Shown: one piece after another, positions 25,101-35,559 of the stretch | Layout of the letters: each line of letters starts with the position of its first letter | How positions within the stretch are numbered: the first letter of the stretch is position 1 | NCBI GenBank assembly: GCA_023374025.1 | Contig: SIJG01000042.1 | Span: forward strand, 744,001 to 808,000 | Source of the DNA: Heterodera schachtii | Lineage: Eukaryota > Nematoda > Chromadorea > Rhabditida > Heteroderidae | DNA: 64,000 nt | Direction: 5' to 3' | The notes under the pieces: model-generated | Seen by the model: only the letters and a program-made list of their open reading frames with translations | The model's database searches: none | Told to the model about the DNA's origin: nothing | Made by a program: the position numbers and the translations under genes

Positions 25101-25516
25101 ATTGAGCGACGAGTTCGGGCCGTTTCTCGAATTCGGGGTAAAAATCTCGCGCCCCAATACAAACAGCTTCACAACACAGATGAACAAATCTAAGGCAAAA
25201 ACAGAAATATAAATAAATAAAAACAAAATACAACCGATATTTATCTTTTGGTTCCACTTTCTCGTCTCCATCGTCAAAAGGTGGCTTTAAAATGGCTGTG
25301 ATTAACTGTTTGAAGATGTCTTCCCTCTTAAGGCTGTAAAATAAATTTATTGGGGCAATAAAAAAAAACTATTTACAATTTTATAAGTGGTTCATGCGAA
25401 TTGCGTATTTCCTGCAAACAATGAACATCATCAAGAATAGTCTTCAAATCGCTGTCTTCGGCCTTTAATTTTTTGTCCAATTCTCTTTCTTCCGATGCAA
25501 TTGTACTCCAAAACAT
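22143..25516 (-). CDS. saps-1: PP6 regulatory subunit, SAPS family
   Basis: Confident exons: 25516-25377, 25333-25235, 25189-25000, 24952-24818, 24198-23926, 23883-23791, 23748-23566, 23355-23092, 22816-22618, 22324-22143; these join in frame to 585 residues. SAPS proteins bind the PP6 catalytic subunit and direct it to substrates. Family signs: the protein starts MFW as SAPS proteins do; LNPLVVSFFSRVV matches the conserved LNPLLASFFSKV block; DPLLDSIQSEEAVLKLLELMF and NGVLVLNALMET match the next blocks; and the C-terminal WDDFC follows. Between 23565 and 23356 the family has another conserved block; I see part of it in one frame (FRLLEALIN, up to a possible GC donor at 23411) but cannot fix its acceptor, so one exon is unresolved. 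The 619-nt fourth intron holds a dispersed repeat. Confidence 0.88.
24285..24580. repeat. Family A dispersed repeat, copy 2, in a saps-1 intron
   Basis: Shares long collinear stretches with 56.19-56.58 kb: gggcccaaaatg, cccgcaaagg, ttcgcatcgag, gggggccggtgtaaaagagg, gaaatttct, tggctattttcttaa, attcatta and the terminal gccgcaaaaaa...gcaaaaaaaaa block. It accounts for nearly half of the 619-nt intron. No coding capacity. Confidence 0.8.
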
Positions 25517-26487
25517 TGTCTTTTTTCGTAATAAGTTACAACAATATTAATTAGGAACAATTCAATCTTAAATTAAAAATTTTGGAATTTTGGCAAGTTT
25601 TCATAAGACCTCGAGATAAAGCGATTGCGACTTGCAGGCTCTTATATGGCCCGATTTTGTACAAGAATTTTGTTGAAATTGATTTTTGACTTTTTGTTCG
25701 AATTCGGGTTCGGTATTCGAAATGGACACCGGATTCGTGATTAGCGACCCCGAAAACCTAAGAAAAGATGTTCTACCCGTTTCTAAAAATATAATTTTTT
25801 CAAAAAATTTATGGGGGACAACCATATACAGTACCTAACAAATAAGAGCCCGATTTGCAATACATATCATTTGTAACGCCCAGAATTTTAAAATGTTTAA
25901 ATTACTGTATGAAAAATTAAATACCTAACCATGGACAGGATTTTAAGCACAAAAAATTACAGGTAATTGCATCAAAATTCCTAAGTCAAGCACGAAAAAA
26001 GCACAAAAATAGCAAAGATAAATGAAATAAAAATTTAGGAATTTTATTCGACATTTTTATTTAGCGACACTGTTTGATCATTCGCATGGATACAAATATA
26101 CTAAATAAAATGTTCGAATTTCGAGATAGGGGTTCGGAAATCGTCAAATAGAGTTCATATTCCTGAACAGCGGCTCCGAAAATCCCTGGAAACACATTTT
26201 TATCATTAAAAACAATTTACGCTTTGGTGTTTAAATTCAATTGGGATTAGTCACTGAATTCAGTTGATCAAAGGTGTGGCTGACTCAATCCATCCAATCA
26301 CTAAATATTATGCTGACATTTGTCATTTTGTGATACACAAATCTTTCACCCTCATCCACCTCCAGCAGAATGATCAGCTCGATGAAACATCGAACAGCAA
26401 AAAGGGCCTTTTCGACTGCCATGGCCTCTATAAATAAGGGCTGATTAGGCACCTTGGCCATTTTAATTCACTTGGTTTTAGCTAAAA
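25517..26487. other. Divergent intergenic region
   Basis: AT-rich DNA between the starts of two divergent genes. No gene seen. A few candidate short frames on the minus strand have no coding character. Confidence 0.5.
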
Positions 26488-27622
26488 ATGCTTCCTGCCC
26501 CTTTGGTCGGTTTCATTTTGCTGTTAGGGCATTTTGTGTTTGTTTCTGTCGGTTCCAATTTCCACGTGCTCAAAAAACGGGGATACGACGAAAGCGAAAG
26601 TTACAGCAGTGAAGAAGAGCCAGTGAGCATGAATCACAACAGTTCCAAAGAATTTGAAGCGTAACGCCAATTTTAAGACGTACAAGCGCCACGGGTATGG
26701 CGGGCGCTTTGGTGGCAAACGCCACCGTTACCCACCGGCGCATGGCAAGGGACACCGCCCGTCGTCGTACGATGGCTTCCCTTACGGCGATTCTTCGCTC
26801 TTCCCGCTTCTTCCCCAAGTCATCGCCGCCCCTCCGATGCCTTTCTCGCCTTTGCAATTGCCTTCCATTTCGAAAACCCAAGGCGACCTTGGCGCATTGC
26901 AAGTCGCTTCTCCTGTTTTGGAAGGCTCTCTACCGAAAGAATCGCCTCCTCTCGACGCTTCCCAACCTTTGAACGGCGCCACGGCAATTCAGTCGCCTGC
27001 TGCAGCGCCCGAGACAAACTTAATGAATTCTTTGGCGGCTTCTCCTCCATTGGCACCACCGCAGCAATTGGCATCCCTTTGGGTGGGCGGAAGAAAGAAA
27101 CGGTCCTTTAAAGGTGCGTTGTCGCGCTAATTATGCGCAAGCCATGAAAACCCAAAAAAGAAACAATTAAACAGAGCCAAAGACAAAAAAAGCGAAAGAA
27201 CGGAAAGCGATCAGAGAGAATGAGCCGCAGGGGACGGAGACAACACTCGCATTGGACACAGAAGAGACGACGGAAAAGCCGACAAAGAAAGCGGCAAAGG
27301 AAAAGCCAAAACAAAGAATGATGGAGGAAGTAAGCGAACAGCGGAAGAAGAGAAGCATTAATTAACTCACAAATTGAAATCACAGAGGGGCGAAAAGGAA
27401 GCGGAGAAAAAGAAAGGAGGAGAAGCAGGCAAAGAAGGAGAGCAAGTGGGCAAGACGAACAAGAAGCAGCAGCAGAAGGAGGCGGAGAAGCAGGAAAAGA
27501 AGCGGCACAGAAAGGAGGAGGAGGAAGAGGAGGAGGAAAGCCTTTTGGGCAAAAAGGAGCAGCATAACGCCGAGTTCAAGCAGGGCGGCCCGCAATTCCG
27601 CAGCACGTGGGAAGAGCGTTGA
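26488..27622 (+). CDS. Secreted basic/Lys-Glu-rich protein
   Basis: Four exons: 26488-26622, 26678-27113, 27175-27329, 27386-27622; frame-consistent, 320 residues. A signal peptide (PLVGFILLLGHFVFVSVGS) is followed by an acidic stretch, then a Tyr/Gly/His/Arg-rich segment (KRHGYGGRFGGKRHRYPP), a Pro/Ala-rich middle, and a strongly charged K/E/Q tail that ends HNAEFKQGGPQFRSTWEER. No conserved domain or cysteine framework is seen. Intron 1 (55 nt, gtgagc donor) is needed because the direct reading stops at 26662. The product is probably secreted and disordered; an effector, matrix or cuticle role is conceivable but not supported. An alternative end is a stop at 27130 if intron 2 is retained. 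Confidence 0.6.
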
Positions 27623-28170
27623 CAAAGAAGACGAAAAATCCGTTGGCAGGAAAGAAAGATGCCAAGGCAAAGGGAAAATTGGTCAAAAACGGACAAATGT
27701 TCAGCCTGAATTATTTTATTAAATTTATTTATTTCTTTTTTTTCTATGCAAATGGTGGCAAAAAAAGTATCGACGGGACTACGGTACTTTTCTACTGTAA
27801 ATTTAGCTTCTTTATCACGGATTTAATGGCTGTTGCAGTGGCAATCGTTCAGTGGAAATGCAAAATTTATAGTCAAATAAATCAACGATTATCGTTTTAC
27901 AATTGCCAACCCAATGCTTAATATTTTAATTTTGCATTTGTAAATCAAAATTATTTTGGAACTTACATTAATATTATTCATTGATTTTTGGTCTCTTTTT
28001 CTGCCTTGAATTAGGTCATTTTTTGAGAATGCGCGCGAAGTGCGCGACTGACCGGCGAATGGGCGGCGATGAGTCCGTCCCCCCTCCTCCCCTCCTTCCG
28101 CCGGTCGGACTGTCCGTCCGCCCCCCCCCCCCTCCCTCCGATCAATGCGTCCATTTCATCGCCCCCGGCT
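27623..28170. other. Intergenic region
   Basis: AT-rich 3-prime flank followed by a C-rich stretch (about 28075-28140) just before the acyltransferase start codon. No gene seen. Confidence 0.5.
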
Positions 28171-29971
28171 ATGTCTGTCCGTCTTCCGCTCTCTCTGCTT
28201 AAGCTTTTCCTCGTCCGCTTCGTCCCCAATGTGCTCAGTGCCCTCAGGGGCTTTCTATTCGCTCTCATCGTTTTTGCCACATCCGTTTTCGGTAAAGCTT
28301 TTCATTGCCTTCCTTTGCTTCCGATCACTCCATCCCTTCACTTCCGTAGGCAATTACATCGTCACTCTTTTCCTGCCCCTCATTACCGTGCTCAACCACC
28401 ATCGACAATGGCGTCAGCTAATGGACCGTGCCATCTCATTTTGGATGCTGATTCCTCTCTTTTTCCTCCATTTCGTCTTTCGTGTCCGGATTCGAGCAAC
28501 GGGCGACCAAATTTATCTCAACAAGCCCGCAATAATCGTGATGAAGTAATATGAGTCAATGTGCTGCTCAGATTTACCCACAAAATTTTCCCATTTTTGA
28601 AATATTTGGGGATGAATGAGTTGCCTCGACCCCAAAGAGAAAAGAAGAGAAGGACCAATTGCCTTTTCCTTCTCCGTTTAGCCATCGCACTCGGTTGGAT
28701 TGGTTCTATTTTTGGTTGGTGCTGTGGCGCATGAACCCGTGGCTAATGACCACAAACAGAATTGCCCTGAAGCAATTGCTAAGGCACATTCCGGGAGCAG
28801 GTTAATTTGAAATGAAAACCCGTAAATACGCTTAAACAAAGGGTTCGGAATGCAAGGAATGGTTTATGTGTTTTTGAGGAGAGACTTGGAGACGGACTCA
28901 GTGCGAATGTTTGTGTCTCTGTTTAAATTTATTCATAAAATGTTTAAAACCCAAAAGGAGTCGGGCGGTGGATTATTATGCGGACATGGGCCAGTCTTAT
29001 CAGGTGGGATTTGCTTTCCCTCTGCTGATTGTGGCTTTTCTTCATCAGATCCTGATGTTCCCCGAGGGCACTGACAAAACTCCGTCGACCACCGCACGAA
29101 GCGATCAATTCGCCGATCGCCAAGGCCTCCCCCGCCTTCGCCATGTTTGCCCGTCTTGACCCCCCCCCCCCCCACCCCACCTAATCAATTTGTTTTTATG
29201 TGCTTTACCCACGCAGTTCAGGATTTGTTCACCTGGCCAAAAAAATGAGAGAACGTGAGAGGTTGGGAAAATTTGGCGAGCAAAATGAAATTTCAGGCAA
29301 TTATTTGGCCTATGTGTACGATGTAACGGTGGCCTATCCGGGGAAATTAGTGCAGGTGGCAAAGAGAACGGATGGGTTGGCAGAGAATGTCCACCGTTTC
29401 AGAATGAAACGGACATGATCCTGCGCGGGCGGTTGGCAAAGAATGTGCACTTCGACGTGAAGAGAATTTCGGCAGAAGGAATTCCCCTCTCTGACGGGGA
29501 TTTGCACCAATGGCTGACGAAGTGGGCACGGAATTGGAAGCACACACAACGCTTTTTCAATTGAGTTTATGGACGGAAAAAGAAGAAAGATTAGGGCGTT
29601 TTTACTCGGAACGAATTCCGAGCCGACGACGCTTTGAGCCGGCGGAGGACGGCGACGGGCACTGCTGGCCAAAGGACGGCCGAGCCAACGCTGCAATCAA
29701 AGTGTTCGGCTTTTGCTTCTGGGTCAGTGTTGTGCCCGTCTGGCTTTACCACCTCACTTTTCTGCCCTTCGTCCAGGTCTTCTGAGTCTCTTCCAATGTT
29801 TGACAATTCTTTGGCCTCATTCAGATTGGCTTTGCATTCCTCCTGTTCAATTATGTGCTCATTTATACCGTTTACGGAGGCATTGACGAATTAATCATGT
29901 CGAAATGGGAAAGGCAAAGAGAAAAAGAGACGCAACGGAAAAGAGCAGCTGAGGGAGAGGAAATTATTTAA
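28171..29971 (+). CDS. LCLAT1-type lysophospholipid / 1-acylglycerol-3-phosphate acyltransferase
   Basis: Eleven exons: 28171-28291, 28350-28545, 28682-28800, 28842-28908, 28958-29003, 29049-29144, 29200-29254, 29297-29355, 29403-29521, 29566-29776, 29825-29971; frame-consistent, 411 residues, a usual length for LCLAT1/AGPAT5-type enzymes of the ER membrane (C. elegans acl-8/9/10 group). The HX4D catalytic motif is NHRTRLDW at about 106-113, carried by an exon junction; the acyl-acceptor motif FPEGTD is at about 187-192; VLYPRSSGF and YDVTVAYPG match the conserved blocks that follow. Membrane segments lie at the N-terminus and near residues 345-385. The intron between 29144 and 29200 has a normal GT donor but ends in AT rather than AG; the conserved HVLYPRSSGF block requires that boundary (see findings). 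Confidence 0.9.
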
Positions 29972-30039
29972 GCAAATGGCCAAATTTGCTACTAAAATTG
30001 ATTTAATTTTAATAAATGTCACAAATAATAAATAATTAG

Positions 30040-30180
30040 GGTTGCACGGGACCGGGCCGAGCCGGGAATTCACGTCAAGAGCAAAAAAAAAAAAAAAAAG
30101 TCTTCGGATAACCCGCTCTGAATTTTTTCTGGCTACGGGCTTGCGGTAAACTGGAAAAAATAAGCACTGGTAAGAATAGG
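30040..30180. repeat. CCGGG-word dispersed repeat (family C)
   Basis: Starts TAGGGTTGCACGGGACCGGG and shares the later words ACTGGAAAAAATAAGCACTGGTAAGAAT with the copy at 10355-10470. A TAGGG tip is compatible with a hAT-derived element, but I could not locate the other end or a target duplication. Confidence 0.5.
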
Positions 30181-30397
30181 GGTTTGAGTGAAAATTAGTG
30201 AAGAAAATTGATGAAAATTTAATTTAAAAAAATTAAACTATTTCCTAAATAACAATTTTTCTTAATTGAACTTTGAACTAATTTATTAATGCCTTAATTT
30301 CAGGATATTTTTTTTATTCCTTTTTTAAAAAATAGCTTATAAAACCACAAAATTTATTTAATTCAAAAGCCTTTTGGAATCCTCTTTCCTGACTTCT

Positions 30398-30522
<125 letters not shown>

Positions 30523-30644
30523 TAGAACCCGAAATGAACAATCCTATATAATTGGTGAAAGAATGTCTGTCCGGCTTTGTAAATGGTTTGAATTAGCGGG
30601 AATTTTCGCGTAAAAATGTTTTGAAAAAGGGTGGGGGAGAGAAG

Positions 30645-30847
30645 AGTATGAGAGAGAGAGTTTGAGGGAGATTGAGTGAGAGAGAGAAAGGGAGAGTGAC
30701 AAAAAGAGAAAGAAAGAGAGAGACAAAGAGAGAGGGAGAGAGAGAGAAAGAAAAGGTTAGAGACAAAGAGAGGGAGATAAAGCGAGAGAGAGGAAAAAAC
30801 ACAAAGAGAGAGAAAGAGAGAGAGACAAAGAGAGGGTGTGAGAGAGG

Positions 30848-30887
<40 letters not shown>

Positions 30888-31471
30888 AGAAAGAAAGAGA
30901 CAGACTAAGAGAGAGTGAGAGACAGACAAAGAGAGGAAGAGTGAGAGACAAAGAAAGAGAGAGAGAGAGACAAGGAGAGAGAGAGAGTGATAAGGAGAGA
31001 GAGAGATAAGGAGAGAGTGAGAGACAAAGAGAGGGAGAGAGAGAGAAGGAGAGTGTGAGAGACAAAGAGAAGGGGAGAGAGAGAGGGAGAGAGAGACAAA
31101 GAGAGGGTGAGAGAGAGAGAGAGGGGGGGGGAGAAAGAAAGAGAGAGACAAGGAGAGAGTGAGAGACAAGGAGAGAGCGAGAGAAAAAGAGAGGGAGAGA
31201 GATAGAAGGAGAGTGTGAGAGACAAAGAGAAGGGGGAAAGAGAGAGAGAAAGAGAGGGAGAAAGAAAGAGAGAGAAAAACAAAGAGAATGAGACAGACAA
31301 AGAGAAGGAGAAAGATAAAAATAGAGAGAGAGAGAGAGAGAGAGAAAGCAAGAAACAAATAGAGACAAAGAAAGAGAGAGATAGAGAGAGACAAGGAGAG
31401 AGAGAGAGACAGGGAGAGAGTGAGAGACAAAGAGAAAGGGAGAGAGAGACAAAGAGAGGGTGTGAGAGAGG

Positions 31472-31513
<42 letters not shown>

Positions 31514-31800
31514 AGAAAGAAAGAGACAGACTAAGAGAGAGTGAGAGACAGACAAATAGAGGAAGAGTGAGAGACAAAGAAAGAGAGAGAGAGAGACAAG
31601 GAGAGAGAGAGAGTGATAAGGAGAGAGAGAGAGATAAGGAGAGAGTGAGAGAAAAAGAGAGGGAGAGAGATAGAAGGAGAGTGTGAGAGACAAAGAGAAG
31701 GGGGAGAGAGAGAGAGAGAGAGAGACAAAGAGAGGGTGAGAGAGAGAGAGACAAAGAGAGGGTTAGAGAGAGAGTTTGAGAGAAAAGGGGAGAGAGAAAG
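30645..31800. repeat. GA-rich satellite with higher-order duplications
   Basis: About 1.15 kb of GAGAGACAAAGAGAGxx-type units with variable ACAAAG, GTGAGA and ATAAGG insertions. A block of about 200 bp at 30823-31030 is repeated almost exactly at 31450-31655, and shorter segments also recur, so the array grew by duplication of composite units. No gene. Confidence 0.9.
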
Positions 31801-31889
31801 CGGGGGAAATCGAGAGAATGCTAGAGAGAAGAAGAGATAGATTATATTGGAGAGGAAGAGAAAGAAACGTAAGAAATTTTTTGATTTGT

Positions 31890-31930
31890 CTAGCGCGAGG
31901 GCGCGAGCGAAGCGAGCGCTCCTGCGCTAG
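31890..31930. repeat. GC-rich imperfect palindrome
   Basis: CTAGCGC ... GCGCTAG ends enclose a GCGAGCGAAGCGAGCGC core; the whole 41-bp word can fold into one imperfect stem. It stands out from the AT-rich flank. Confidence 0.6.
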
Positions 31931-32104
31931 TTAACATTAAAAGGACAGACAAAAAAGAAGACAAATAGAGAATAGAGACGGAATTTTATAATAGATAGGT
32001 GGAACGTTGCTCAGTAGGCCGCGCCCAATTGGCCTTTCATTTGCACCTCCAATTGCCCAATAAACCATCGCCGTTGGTCTTTTGGCATCGCTAATTTGCT
32101 AACG

Positions 32105-32235
32105 CGCAACAGTTGGCTCGCCCAATTGGAGCCACTGACAGCGTCCAGTTTTCTGCCAGTTGGCGCTCAGTTGACACACCCAGTTGACAGCTCTCAGCTG
32201 GAAATACCCAGTTGTTTAGCTTTCAGTTGACTCCC
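32105..32235. promoter_or_regulatory. Cluster of CAGTTG words upstream of rpn-8
   Basis: Six CAGTTG and one CAGCTG word occur within 120 bp (32110, 32157, 32168, 32181, 32195, 32209, 32224), 107-226 bp before the rpn-8 ATG. CANNTG is the E-box consensus for bHLH proteins. Whether this is a regulatory cluster or a degenerate minisatellite cannot be told from one sequence. Confidence 0.4.
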
Positions 32236-32335
32236 ACCGACCCAACATTGTGTGAAAGTGAAGTCATCTCAACATAATCATCATTTTTCTTTTCTTTCTA
32301 ATATTCATTTTTTGAATTAACATAATTCTTTTGGA

Positions 32336-35327
32336 ATGGCTCCTGCACCAGAAAAGGAAAAAACTGAAGATAAGAAACTGAAAGACGGGCAAAAACCCAA
32401 TGTGACCACGGATCACGCACACTGTTTGAGCAATGTCCAACCAAATCTTCCCGTCAATAAAGTTTGTTCAATTGAATTTTGATATTTTAAATTTTAATTT
32501 CAGGTGGTGGTGCATCCGCTCGTTCTGCTTAGTGTGGTCGACCACTTTAACCGCGTGAACAAAACACACAAAGTCAATCGAGTGGTCGGTGTTTTGCTTG
32601 GTTGTATGAAGCACGACAAAACCCTTGACATCGCAAATTGTTTTGCTGGTCAGTTTTCAAACAGTCCTTAGAAATGTTGGCCCTTTTCTATTTAGGTAAG
32701 TCAGAATAACTGTTTTCCACTATTTTTTTGTTACCAAAATTCAAATTTTTCATGTTTAAAATTGTGGAAATAAATCCCATTAGAATGGGTTCTCATTTCT
32801 AAGGGTGCCTTTTTCCGATAAAAATGACAATTCCAACATGTTCAGTGCCTTATGACGAGGACTCCGAGAATTCGAACATTTTCTTTCTTGATGCTGATTT
32901 TCTGGAGGACATGTTTGGGATGTTTTACAAAGTCGCGGCACGTGAAAGAATTGTCGGATGGTATCACTCGGGGCCGCGTCTTTGCAAGGTTTGTTTAATA
33001 TATGGCAATAGTTATTTCTAAACAGATTTTGTCCAAAAATTACTAAATTTGCAGTTTTTTTCGTTTCCGACATTTGCGGCCCCGACATTTGAGCCTTTGT
33101 CCAAAATCGGGTTCAAAATTAAGTTTTTCAATCCCTGATCGCCTAAATAGCTTTAAATAAGCGATTGAAAGTTATTGTATCCGATAATTTGATCTTCAAA
33201 GATTTTTTGAAAAAATAATAAAATTTTCAAACAACCAAAATTATTGATCCCAATGAACCAAAAGACATGTTTTCTTAATTTTAATGCTGATTAGGCTATC
33301 AGGGCAAGAAAAAATTCAACTTTGAGTCCGATTTTTGACATAGGCGCAAATGTCGGGGCTCCGTTTTTTTTTGACTCACATTTATTTATGCAGTGCATTT
33401 TTATTATTTGATTATTGCACTAAAATTAAGGCTATTTCAATTATGGCATGACAAATTGATAAGAAGAACATCCATCACAGTATTTCTTTCTTTCCTTGAG
33501 CGCTGGCATTCAATCGAAAACTTTTTCACATATTATTAATTAGAAAATTTTATACTCTTTCCTTGATTACTTTTAGAATCCGAAAATTTTGAAAAAATCA
33601 GCATACTTGGGAATACTGATTTATATTCATACACAAATAAATGAAAACCTGAAAATACACAATATGCTCCTCTATAATTCAGAATGACATTCTGATCAAC
33701 GAAGTCATCAAACGCTTTACCCCGAACCCCGTGCTGGTCATAATCCAAGCTTCTCAAGGCCGACAGGATTTGGCACTGCCGACGGATGCTTATGTGGAAG
33801 TCCAGGAAGTGCACAATGTGTGTTTTGATTGAATGGTAACAACAAACTGACAAGTCAATTTTAGGATGGTTCTCCCCCGGTGAAAACCTTTGAACACGTT
33901 CCCAGTGAAATCGGAGCAGAAGAAGCGGAAGAGGTCGGAGTGGAGCACTTGCTCAGGCATGTTCATATTGCATATTTGTGCTTTGGTAGTCATTTTTAAT
34001 AACCAAACGCAATTTTCAGAGACATCAAAAATCAAACAGCCGGCACCCTCTCGCAACGAATTGCTAATCAGTTGACGGGAATTCGTGGTCTCGAGAACCA
34101 TTTGGCTGGTTTTACGAGCTATTTGCATCGTGTTGCGAGTCGAGAATTGCCCATCAACCACGCTATCATATTTCTAATACAGGTCGATTAATTTGAAAAG
34201 TCGCTGGGAAATTTTGAAATTGTTCTTTTAAAGCCTACGTTTGTTTTTATATTCCTCTGCTTCTCAAACACCCATTTTCGTTCTTATGAATCCCTTTCGC
34301 AGGAAATGCTCAATTTGCTGCCGGAGGTCCTCTCACCGGACTTTGTCGACGCGCACAATGTGCAGACGAACGACCATTTGATGTGCGTTTACATCGGTTC
34401 GATGGTGCGGACGATAATCGCATTGCACAATCTGATCGACAATAAGGTGAAGGAAGGGGGATGAAGCCGTGGAAGAGAAACAGAAAAGCATATACATTTA
34501 CTATAATCAACACAAAAAAATTTAGGTTTTCCTTACTGGTACCACCCCAGACCTAGCCTCATCCAAATTTTCCAAAAAATTTCGCTACGCCCGGGGGAGG
34601 GGTACCCACCCGCAATCCCAAATCCTGGGACCGTCCCTGGTTCCTCGAGACGTATCGATTTGTATATAATTGTAGAGCTTGACCTGGACCTGGATCCAGG
34701 CCTGTTTTTTTCTGGATCCAGGCCCAGGCCGTTTTTCGGCAAACTGGATTTTTGTCCAGGTCAAATGTGAAAATCCAGGTCCTGGCAAAACACGAAAAAA
34801 AATGGAATTACTGGACAGCATTTTAGAATTTATTTCAAGTGACCGATGTTTTTTTCAAGTTTTCAAAAAATGTTAAATTGATTTAAAAACCGATTATTAT
34901 TGTAAATTAGATATTTTTAGATGTTTCCAAGCAATTAATTGATTTTTTCAAAAATTTGTTGGCTTTTTAAAACAAATTTCAAAAAATCCAGGTCCAGGCC
35001 TGGGTCCAGGTCTCGAGGAGCCTGGATTTTCCTGGAGGTTTGTCCAGAAAATCTAGGCCCAGCTCCAACATAGAGTCCAGGTCCTGGCTTATTTCAAAAT
35101 CGAGCTCATATAATTTGTGCCATTTTTTCTGGGGGGCTGACTATAGTTCAGCCATAAAAGAGAAAGTTTGTTTACTGGACAGATGTTTATGAAGAGATAT
35201 TTTTGCTCTCACAATTTAACAGTTAACGCTGCAAAAAGTGGCAGAAAAAAGTGCGAAGGAAAAGACGGTCAAAGAGACGGAAAAGAATGAAGCAAATGAC
35301 AAAGAGATTGCCAAAAACTCTAAATAA
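32336..35327 (+). CDS. rpn-8: 26S proteasome non-ATPase regulatory subunit 7 (RPN8)
   Basis: Eight exons: 32336-32461, 32504-32648, 32846-32988, 33683-33817, 33865-33956, 34020-34182, 34303-34446, 35223-35327; frame-consistent, 350 residues. RPN8 pairs with the deubiquitinase RPN11 in the proteasome lid. The MPN domain begins at [17 protein letters not shown] (about 43) and continues through [26 protein letters not shown] and the conserved [26 protein letters not shown] block; it lacks the zinc-binding HxH of RPN11, as expected for RPN8. The tail is Lys/Glu-rich. The N-terminus has about 40 extra residues before the MPN domain. Intron 5 (33957-34019) uses a GC donor, required to keep LLRDIK in frame. 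Introns 3 (694 nt) and 7 (776 nt) are long because they hold repeat elements. Confidence 0.96.
33077..33363. mobile_element. Inverted-repeat element in rpn-8 intron 3
   Basis: The ends are inverted copies of each other over about 50 bp: left CCCCGACATTTGAGCC and right GGCGCAAATGTCGGGG, continuing inward with ccAAAATCGG / CCGATTTTTg and a TTCAAA / TTTGA block. About 287 bp, AT-rich inside, no open frame. I see no clear target duplication, so the class is open. Confidence 0.65.
34673..35108. mobile_element. hAT-like non-autonomous element (TAGAG family), copy 2
   Basis: Collinear over most of its length with the element at 16330-16677, including the internal AT-rich part and the paired CCTGGACCTGGAT words, but about 90 bp longer. 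Tips are TAGAGCTTGA and TCGAGCTCA; flanks are TATAATTG (34665-34672) and TATAATTT (35109-35116), a 7/8 match to an 8-bp target duplication. It lies inside rpn-8 intron 7. Confidence 0.8.
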
Positions 35328-35559
35328 TTGTATGACCATTTTGCTGGAAAATATTTTAAATCATTGACGGACATTTGTTGTAGCCTGCTGTTTTCATTTT
35401 CAATATATAACGTAAAGACGCAAACTGCTGGGGAGTGTTATTTTTATTAATTAGATAATAAATTGTGAAAATTACTTTCATGGTTTTATTGTGTCTGGTT
35501 TAATTCATTATTAATAAACCTAATTGTAAGATTTAAGTGTATTCCGGTGTCTTTTCCAT

